Part shown: piece by piece, positions 6,280 through 10,131 of the stretch
Numbering within the stretch: position 1 is the stretch's first letter
Layout of the letters: every line of letters starts with the position of its first letter
Assembly: GCA_023386255.1 (NCBI GenBank)
Contig: JAEWKB010000094.1
Location: 1-10,131, forward strand
Source: Bacteroidota bacterium
GTDB taxonomy: Bacteria > Bacteroidota > Bacteroidia > Flavobacteriales > Flavobacteriaceae
DNA: 10,131 nt
Reading direction: 5' to 3'
Translations under genes and position numbers: made by a program
Notes under the pieces: model-generated
What the model saw: the letters and a program-made list of their open reading frames with translations, nothing else
Told to the model about the DNA's origin: nothing
Databases searched by the model: none

Positions 6280-6668
6280 GATTCCATACCAGAAAATGGG
6301 TTAAACCTGAAGACCTAAACCCAAACGGCACGTTGTTTGGCGGAAGGCTGCTTGCGTGGATTGACGAGGAGGCTGCCTTGTATTCAATAATACAGTTAGA
6401 AAACCAGCGTGTTGTTACGAAACACATGAGTGAGATCAACTTTATGAGTTCAGCCAAACAGGGCGATATCATAGAGATTGGTATTGATGTGGTGAATTTT
6501 GGCCGCACGTCACTAACACTACGATCGGAAGTGCGTAATAAAATGACGCAGGAAAAAATAATTACGGTTGATAACATCACTATGGTCAACCTGGACAGCT
6601 TTGGCCGGCCGTCAGCTCATGGCAAAACTAAGATTGAGTATGTTAAGGACAGGATAGAGAAACCTTAA
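6276..6668 (+). CDS. Hotdog-fold acyl-CoA thioesterase (YciA/BACH type), 130 aa
   Basis: Seen: LNPNGTLFGGRLLAWIDEEAAL at about residues 14-35 is the signature of hexameric hotdog acyl-CoA hydrolases (compare H-x-N-x-x-G-T-L-F-G-G-x-x-[ML]-x-W-[MI]-D in YciA and mammalian BACH). Asn17 and Asp30 sit at the places of the usual catalytic pair. HMSEINFMSSAKQGDIIEI (about 50-68) and GRTSLTLRSEV (76-86) are the later conserved strands. Length suits a single-domain 4HBT protein. Known: these enzymes split acyl-CoA into CoA and free acid in the cytoplasm, limiting acyl-CoA build-up; chain-length preference cannot be read here. It is coupled to the Nudix gene by ATGA overlap; an A/G-rich GGAAAAAG lies upstream of its start inside the Nudix gene. 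Its TAA shares the palindrome TTAA with the stop of the opposing channel gene, with no terminator between. Confidence 0.92.
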   Translation: MRFHTRKWVKPEDLNPNGTLFGGRLLAWIDEEAALYSIIQLENQRVVTKHMSEINFMSSAKQGDIIEIGIDVVNFGRTSLTLRSEVRNKMTQEKIITVDNITMVNLDSFGRPSAHGKTKIEYVKDRIEKP

Positions 6669-7912
6669 GCTTCTGTATATCCTCCGGTTGTAGGCAACTC
6701 GAATATTTCCAGGTCAAAATAAGGCACAGCAGCAATGATGTGGTCAAAAATGTCGGCCATGATATATTCATAATTTATCCAGCGCTTGTCTGACGTAAAT
6801 ACGTAAATCTCTATAGGTATTCCTTTTTCAGTAGGCTGCAGGTGGCGGCACATGATGGTCATATCCTTATTTACCCCCGGATGTGTTTCTATATAACTGT
6901 TGATGTATTTGCGGAACAAGCCCAGGTTGGTAAGGTTACGCCCGTTTATGGCAAGGCTTTTGTCAATGCTGTTCTGGCTGTTGTATTTATCAATATCAGC
7001 CTGCCTGTGCTCAATGTACGAAGTTAAAAGCTGAACCTTTTTCAACCCATCAAGTTCATCATTTTTTACAAACCTAACGCTGTTTGCCTTTATCAGGATG
7101 TGCCTTTTTATGCGCCTCCCGCCCGAATTTAGCATGCCCCGCCAGTTTTTAAATGAATCGGATATTAAACTGTACGTTGGTATTGTAGTGGTGGTGTTAT
7201 CAAAATTACGCACTTTTACAGTAGCAAGATTTATCTCGATAACGTCGCCATCAGCACCAAACTTTTCCATGGTTATCCAGTCGCCAATACGCACAATGTC
7301 ATTCACGCTAACCTGCACACTGGCTACAATACCCAATAGCGTATCTTTAAAGATAAGGATAATTATAGCTGAAATGGCTCCGAATGTACCCAGCAGTGCA
7401 CCCATTGTGGTATCAAACAACAGCAGCACAATGGCTGTTATGGCAAATATCCACAGTACAATCATAACAACCTGAATGTAACTGTCTATTGGCTTATCGT
7501 TATAGCCAGGCTGCTGCTTAAGGTAATCACGCAGCGCGTTAAAGATGCTGCGAATGATCCATAAACTCAGTAATATTATAATGATGGTAATACCTTTAGA
7601 GAACATGGCTTCCCAATATACAAACCGTTTTAGTGCAATTGGTACTGCCTGGTATATAAACAGCACCGGCATTAGGTGGGCCAGGTAGCGTGACGTTTTA
7701 TTTTCTACCAAAAAATCATCAAATGTAGTTTTAGAACGTCTTGCTATAAAAGCGAAAGTAATTATGAGCACCTTCCGGGCTATAAAATCCAGCACGGCCG
7801 CTATAATGCAAATTATTAAAATGTTTACGGCTACACTAAGGTACAATGCGGAAAAAGGGCTAATATCTAACCCTTCAAAAAAATCATATATACTGTTGAA
7901 CAGTTGGCGCAT
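6665..7912 (-). CDS. MscS-family mechanosensitive ion channel (YbdG-like), 415 aa
   Basis: Seen: about five hydrophobic segments at residues 22-45, 78-94, 107-123, 146-166 and 171-188, then a soluble C-terminal domain. The last segment (ALLGTFGAISAIIILIFKDTLLG) is the Gly/Ala-rich pore helix of MscS proteins and leads into SVNDIVRIGDWI (202-213), the start of the beta-domain. FKNWRGM then SGGRRIKRHILI match the YbdG/MscM branch rather than the short three-helix MscS. Known: such inner-membrane channels open under membrane tension and release solutes on hypo-osmotic shock. It is full length for the YbdG group. The ATG at 7912-7910 overlaps the upstream gene's TAA by one base (TAATG), so it is probably translated by reinitiation and transcribed from the promoter at 8212. 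Its stop overlaps that of the thioesterase gene. Confidence 0.94.
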   Translation of the reverse strand: MRQLFNSIYDFFEGLDISPFSALYLSVAVNILIICIIAAVLDFIARKVLIITFAFIARRSKTTFDDFLVENKTSRYLAHLMPVLFIYQAVPIALKRFVYWEAMFSKGITIIIILLSLWIIRSIFNALRDYLKQQPGYNDKPIDSYIQVVMIVLWIFAITAIVLLLFDTTMGALLGTFGAISAIIILIFKDTLLGIVASVQVSVNDIVRIGDWITMEKFGADGDVIEINLATVKVRNFDNTTTTIPTYSLISDSFKNWRGMLNSGGRRIKRHILIKANSVRFVKNDELDGLKKVQLLTSYIEHRQADIDKYNSQNSIDKSLAINGRNLTNLGLFRKYINSYIETHPGVNKDMTIMCRHLQPTEKGIPIEIYVFTSDKRWINYEYIMADIFDHIIAAVPYFDLEIFELPTTGGYTEA

Positions 7913-8196
7913 TAAGAAGCTGTATTCCTGAAATATTTATATTCAATATAAAATGTTCCCAGTGGCGGTATAGATGCCAGGCAAATGATTATGAATTTTT
8001 TCCAATCCCATTTGTATTGAATCTTGAGTACTACGGCAAACACTATGTAAATGGTAAACAGGACACCATGGGCCATACCTACAGGACGTATCAGCGAATC
8101 ATTCTGCCAAATGTATTTAAGCGGCATGGCAATAAAGAAAAGTGCAATGGCAGAAATACCCTCAAGGGTAGCTATCAGTTTAAAAAAGCGTATCAT
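7912..8196 (-). CDS. DUF3817 family integral membrane protein, 94 aa
   Basis: Seen: three hydrophobic segments at about residues 4-26, 38-59 and 67-84. Family marks are an early LEGISAIALFFIAMPLKY (11-28), RPVGMAHGVLF (37-47) and a third segment with PPLGTF (77-82). Length of 90-100 residues is normal for DUF3817 proteins, some of which are annotated as YdzA-like membrane proteins. Function is unknown. No signal peptide is expected; the first helix acts as an anchor. It is the first gene of a two-gene unit with the MscS-like channel, the TAA and ATG sharing one base. That coupling suggests equal expression but does not prove a common function. The ATG at 8196-8194 is preceded by an A/T-only leader and a clean -7 promoter element. 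Confidence 0.88.
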   Translation of the reverse strand: MIRFFKLIATLEGISAIALFFIAMPLKYIWQNDSLIRPVGMAHGVLFTIYIVFAVVLKIQYKWDWKKFIIICLASIPPLGTFYIEYKYFRNTAS

Positions 8197-8211
8197 TTAT
8201 AAAAATTTTTG

Positions 8212-8219
8212 CAAAGGTA
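8212..8219 (-). promoter_or_regulatory. -7 element for the DUF3817/MscS unit
   Basis: The minus strand reads TACCTTTG followed by CA, a full match to TAnnTTTG. It lies 15 bp before the ATG at 8196, giving a leader of only about a dozen bases made of A and T. At the -33 distance an ATG-containing stretch rather than TTG is present, so that half is weak. Confidence 0.7.
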
Positions 8220-8240
8220 AGTACCAGCACCCGAAGCATA

Positions 8241-8271
8241 AAATAAAAAAGCTGTTTGTTTCCAAACAGCT
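8241..8271 (-). terminator. Strong rho-independent-type terminator after the 8304-8672 gene
   Basis: On the minus strand AGCTGTTTG, a GAAA tetraloop and CAAACAGCT form a perfect 9-bp stem (forward 8250-8258 with 8263-8271), followed by TTTTTATTTTA (forward 8250 down to 8240). It lies about 33 bp after the stop codon at 8304, and about 20 bp before the -7 element of the next minus-strand unit, cleanly separating the two. Confidence 0.93.
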
Positions 8272-8303
8272 CCCACTATAAATATATAACCAATATTAAA
8301 TTC

Positions 8304-8672
8304 TTAGAACTCTAAAAGGGCTTTATTATATTCTTTCAGGTCAAGCAGGTTGTTCTTGTGCTTAAGGTCGCTAAACAGAGATAACAGGTATTCAAGGCTT
8401 TCCATGTTATTCTCGTTGCCTGCAGCACTGCCTGATGTTCCTTCTTCGCCCTCTAACGGCTCATCATCAGGAATAGGGATAAGGAAAGCGCCATTTTCTT
8501 CAAGGTGCTCATATGTTAAGCGTATAGCCTTTACCAGCGTAGGGTTTTGCTCCTCAAGGGCATATTCACGTAGTTTTTTAAGGTCGGCAATTAGGGTTTC
8601 TGCATCAAAACCATTTTTAAAAAGGTCAAGCTGCATTTTATTGATCAGCTTTAGCGCACTCGGGTTCTCCAC
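8304..8672 (-). CDS. Hypothetical protein, helical with acidic linker, 122 aa (GTG start proposed)
   Basis: Not recognised with confidence. Seen: an N-terminal helical block (ALKLINKMQLDLFKNGFDAETLIADLKKLREYAL and on through AIRLTYEHLEENG), then IPIPDDE, an acidic/Gly/Ser linker (EPLEGEEGTSGSAAGNEN) and a C-terminal helix (MESLEYLLSLFSDL). There is no signal, membrane segment or Cys. It could be a small adaptor-like cytoplasmic protein; no function is claimed. Start: the frame is open upstream to TTG 8714, but that codon is part of the -7 element TATTTTTG (8719-8712) with a matching -33 TTG, so transcription must begin below it. The next plausible start is GTG 8672, where codon use turns from AT-rich to the mixed use of the gene body; ATG 8636 is an alternative. 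It is divergent from the 8806 gene and ends at a strong terminator. Confidence 0.75.
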   Translation of the reverse strand: MENPSALKLINKMQLDLFKNGFDAETLIADLKKLREYALEEQNPTLVKAIRLTYEHLEENGAFLIPIPDDEPLEGEEGTSGSAAGNENNMESLEYLLSLFSDLKHKNNLLDLKEYNKALLEF

Positions 8673-8711
8673 AGTCAGTTGATTTAGTTTTGGACTTCTT
8701 TTTAAGGAATG

Positions 8712-8743
8712 CAAAAATACTATATTAAATATTTTTTGTGCAA
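8712..8743 (-). promoter_or_regulatory. Complete Bacteroidota promoter for the 8304-8672 gene
   Basis: On the minus strand TTG (8743-8741) and TATTTTTG (8719-8712) are separated by 21 bp, matching the -33 TTG / -7 TAnnTTTG pattern. The -7 element continues into CA. It defines a leader of some 35 nt before GTG 8672. It stands back to back with the plus-strand promoter at 8759-8789. Confidence 0.75.
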
Positions 8744-8758
8744 CTTTTTTACAGATAA

Positions 8759-8789
8759 TTGTTGATGATGAAATTAACGCTTATTTTTG
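8759..8789 (+). promoter_or_regulatory. Complete Bacteroidota promoter for the DUF6155-like gene
   Basis: TTG at 8759-8761 and TATTTTTG at 8782-8789 are 20 bp apart; a second TTG at 8762-8764 gives a 17-bp spacer. The ATG at 8806 lies 17 bp beyond the -7 element, so the leader is only about 10 nt. An out-of-frame ATG at 8801 just precedes the real start. Confidence 0.75.
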
Positions 8790-8805
8790 AATGTAATGAT
8801 ATGCC

Positions 8806-9318
8806 ATGAGTAAACGCGACCTGAAGAAATACCTTACATCGCTTCCTAAAGAAGAGCTTGAAGAGCAGCTGCTTGCACTTTATGAAAAATTTAGTGATGT
8901 AAAAGCTTATTATAATTTTGTTTTTAACCCCAAAGAAGACAAACTGGAGCAGGAGGCCAAGCAGAAGATACTGAACGAATATTTCCCTGTAAAAGGTAAA
9001 CGGCCCAAGCTGCGGCGCTCAACTGCGCAAAAGTATATAAAGAACTTCCTGACACTGGGCGTAGACCCATTTGTGGTGGCCGATGTGATGCTGTATAATA
9101 TAGAAACCGCCCAACGTTATTCGGCAAAGCGGCAGCTCAAGTACGACTCCTTCTATAAAAGCATGCTGAACAGCTATAAGCAGGCAGTTGATTATGTAGC
9201 GGCCAACGGTATGGTAGGCAATTTTAAGGAGCGCATATCAGCTATACATGATGAAGCTTTCCGCCAGCACTGGGACAACAGGAAAGAATTTGAAAAGATA
9301 TGGGATAATTTTGAGTAG
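8806..9318 (+). CDS. DUF6155-like conserved protein, 170 aa
   Basis: Seen: a wholly helical, charged, Lys/Tyr-rich soluble protein. It opens with MSKRDLKKYLTSLPKEELEE, followed by LLALYEKFSDVKAYYNFVFNPKEDKL (about 22-47), a basic segment KGKRPKLRRSTAQKYIKNF (about 63-81), GVDPFVVADVMLYNIETAQRY (about 85-105) and a tail WDNRKEFEKIWDNFE. I recognise this pattern from Bacteroidota proteins grouped, as far as I recall, under DUF6155; the number is from memory. Function is unknown. The basic RPKLRR stretch might contact nucleic acid, but this is inference. There is no signal peptide or membrane segment. It is a single-gene unit with its own promoter at 8759-8789, divergent from the 8304-8672 gene. 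Its TAG (9316-9318) directly abuts the opposing stop of the endonuclease V gene, with no terminator between. Confidence 0.82.
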   Translation: MSKRDLKKYLTSLPKEELEEQLLALYEKFSDVKAYYNFVFNPKEDKLEQEAKQKILNEYFPVKGKRPKLRRSTAQKYIKNFLTLGVDPFVVADVMLYNIETAQRYSAKRQLKYDSFYKSMLNSYKQAVDYVAANGMVGNFKERISAIHDEAFRQHWDNRKEFEKIWDNFE

Positions 9319-10026
9319 CTAAAACAAACTTCCCTGCACATCCACTACATGATATCCAGCCTTTAATGTTCCAACCCTAAAAAGATTTGTCTTTTCATGT
9401 GCCATGCGTGTAGGCTCAGGTATCCGGTGTTTCAGTACGCATGTCTTCATTATCTCTACACTGTCTTCTATTGAGACTTTATGGCCCGGTGAAACATATA
9501 CAGGTTTTACGCCGTCTTTAGTACGCAGCGCATAGCCCTTAATACCATTTGGGGTTGTAATGGCGCTCTCACTAAATTTATCAAGGCCCAGCGGTGCATA
9601 GCCGCCATATAGCATGCTCTTGGCACAGCCGATAGTAGCAGTATCTGCCATGACCCCAAAGTGGCAGGCAATGCCATATTCTCTTGGATGAACGATGCCG
9701 TTCCCATCCAATACCATAACATCCGGCTTTACAGGTATCTGACTCCAGGCCTCCAGCAGTGCGGGCACTTCACGGAATGCCAGGTAACCCGGCACATAAG
9801 GAAATTTTGTTTTTGCCTCTGCAAAAGAGTAGGAAAGCACCTTCATCTGTGGGTAACTTAATACAACAATACCTGCATACACCACATTACTAAACTTGTT
9901 GTGCGAAATATCGCCGCCGGCTATGGTAGTAATACTTGTAAGTTCAGTAACAAGAGAAACCCTGTGGCGTAGTTCATTTTGTATATCGGTGGCCTGGGGT
10001 ATAGAGAGGTCGTCGTAGTTCAGCAT
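9319..10026 (-). CDS. nfi: Endonuclease V (deoxyinosine 3'-endonuclease)
   Basis: Seen: 235 residues with the full family signature. AGGDISH (36-42) gives catalytic Asp39; PYVPGYLAFRE (76-86) gives the strand-separating wedge and Glu86; LDGNGIVHPREYGIACHFG (106-124) gives Asp107 and His113; GCAKSML (133-139) and VYVSPGHKVS (176-185, His182) follow. Known: the enzyme cuts DNA at the second phosphodiester bond 3' of deoxyinosine, using Mg2+, and starts repair of deaminated adenine; some homologues act on inosine in RNA. Length fits bacterial Nfi (about 220-240). All expected catalytic residues are present, so activity is likely. It acts in the cytoplasm. The ATG at 10026-10024 is backed by a TAAATTTG -7 element upstream. 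It is a single-gene unit convergent with the DUF6155-like gene; the two TAG codons abut as TAGCTA. Confidence 0.96.
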   Translation of the reverse strand: MLNYDDLSIPQATDIQNELRHRVSLVTELTSITTIAGGDISHNKFSNVVYAGIVVLSYPQMKVLSYSFAEAKTKFPYVPGYLAFREVPALLEAWSQIPVKPDVMVLDGNGIVHPREYGIACHFGVMADTATIGCAKSMLYGGYAPLGLDKFSESAITTPNGIKGYALRTKDGVKPVYVSPGHKVSIEDSVEIMKTCVLKHRIPEPTRMAHEKTNLFRVGTLKAGYHVVDVQGSLF

Positions 10027-10048
10027 AGTTCCGTCGGCATTATATCCT

Positions 10049-10056
10049 CAAATTTA
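10049..10056 (-). promoter_or_regulatory. -7 element for the endonuclease V gene
   Basis: The minus strand reads TAAATTTG, a full TAnnTTTG match, 22 bp upstream of the ATG at 10026. No TTG is present at the -33 distance. An 8-bp palindrome ATCCGGAT lies just upstream at 10066-10073 and might be regulatory or chance. Confidence 0.55.
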
Positions 10057-10131
10057 ATCAATTATATCCGGATGGAGAAAAAATAAAGAAACATAGGTAA
10101 CAATTAAGATTTTATAAACAGAATAATGTCA

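Noticed and set aside
5829..6287. Minus-strand frame of 152 codons opposite the Nudix gene
   Set aside because: Ser/Ala/Cys-rich antisense shadow; the plus strand carries a perfect Nudix box and operon coupling.
7098..7475. Plus-strand frame of 125 codons inside the MscS-like gene
   Set aside because: Antisense shadow of a well-recognised channel gene, without promoter or family motifs of its own.
10126..10131. ATGTCA at the right edge as the start of a plus-strand gene
   Set aside because: Only two codons are visible and no clear -7 element precedes it; it cannot be supported from this window.
1..10131. A defence island, CRISPR array, toxin-antitoxin pair or other known multi-gene system
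   Set aside because: No nuclease-helicase, reverse transcriptase, restriction, Cas or toxin motifs were found. Endonuclease V is a repair enzyme and stands alone.

Overview
The window looks like chromosomal DNA from a member of the Bacteroidota, most likely a Flavobacteriaceae close to Flavobacterium. Three things point there. First, near-perfect copies of the Bacteroidota -7 promoter element TAnnTTTG stand in front of several genes, twice with a TTG about 20 bp further upstream (the -33 element). Second, Shine-Dalgarno sequences are almost absent and start codons follow A/T-rich leaders. Third, the gene content is typical: an acyl-CoA oxidase-type flavoenzyme, a YbdG-like MscS channel, a small DUF3817 protein, a DUF6155-like protein and endonuclease V. 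No tRNA, rRNA, CRISPR array, transposase or integrase was seen.

Layout. 1-1319 (minus): N-terminal 439 residues of an acyl-CoA oxidase/dehydrogenase; the C-terminal part lies outside the window. 1557-2235 (plus): a two-gene unit of a 65-residue unknown protein and a very acidic, apparently disordered 154-residue protein, followed by a hairpin terminator. 2372-2581 (minus): a YodC/DUF2158 protein. 2837-4672 (plus): a lone 611-residue right-handed beta-helix (pectate-lyase/tail-spike-like) protein, clearly AT-richer than its neighbours, with its own promoter and a perfect 9-bp-stem terminator. 4696-5718 (minus): a luciferase-like flavin-dependent oxidoreductase (YhbW type), divergent from 5860-6668 (plus), a Nudix hydrolase translationally coupled to a hotdog acyl-CoA thioesterase. 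6665-8196 (minus): DUF3817 membrane protein followed by a five-helix MscS-family channel, coupled by a TAATG overlap. 8304-8672 (minus): an unknown helical protein, divergent from 8806-9318 (plus), a DUF6155-like protein. 9319-10026 (minus): endonuclease V.

Most genes are ordinary housekeeping or accessory functions: fatty-acid/acyl-CoA metabolism, nucleotide sanitation, deoxyinosine repair and osmotic protection. They do not form one pathway; the window is a series of short, independently promoted units. Packing at gene ends is tight. Two convergent pairs meet with overlapping or abutting stop codons (TTAA at 6665-6668, TAGCTA at 9316-9321), and a third minus-strand stop codon lies inside the terminator hairpin of the opposing gene.

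I do not see a convincing new multi-gene system. The points most worth a second look are the orphan AT-rich beta-helix gene, the unknown small/acidic protein pair, promoter -7 elements whose terminal TTG imitates a start codon, and a near-repeat 40 bp apart in the 5719-5859 divergent promoter region.
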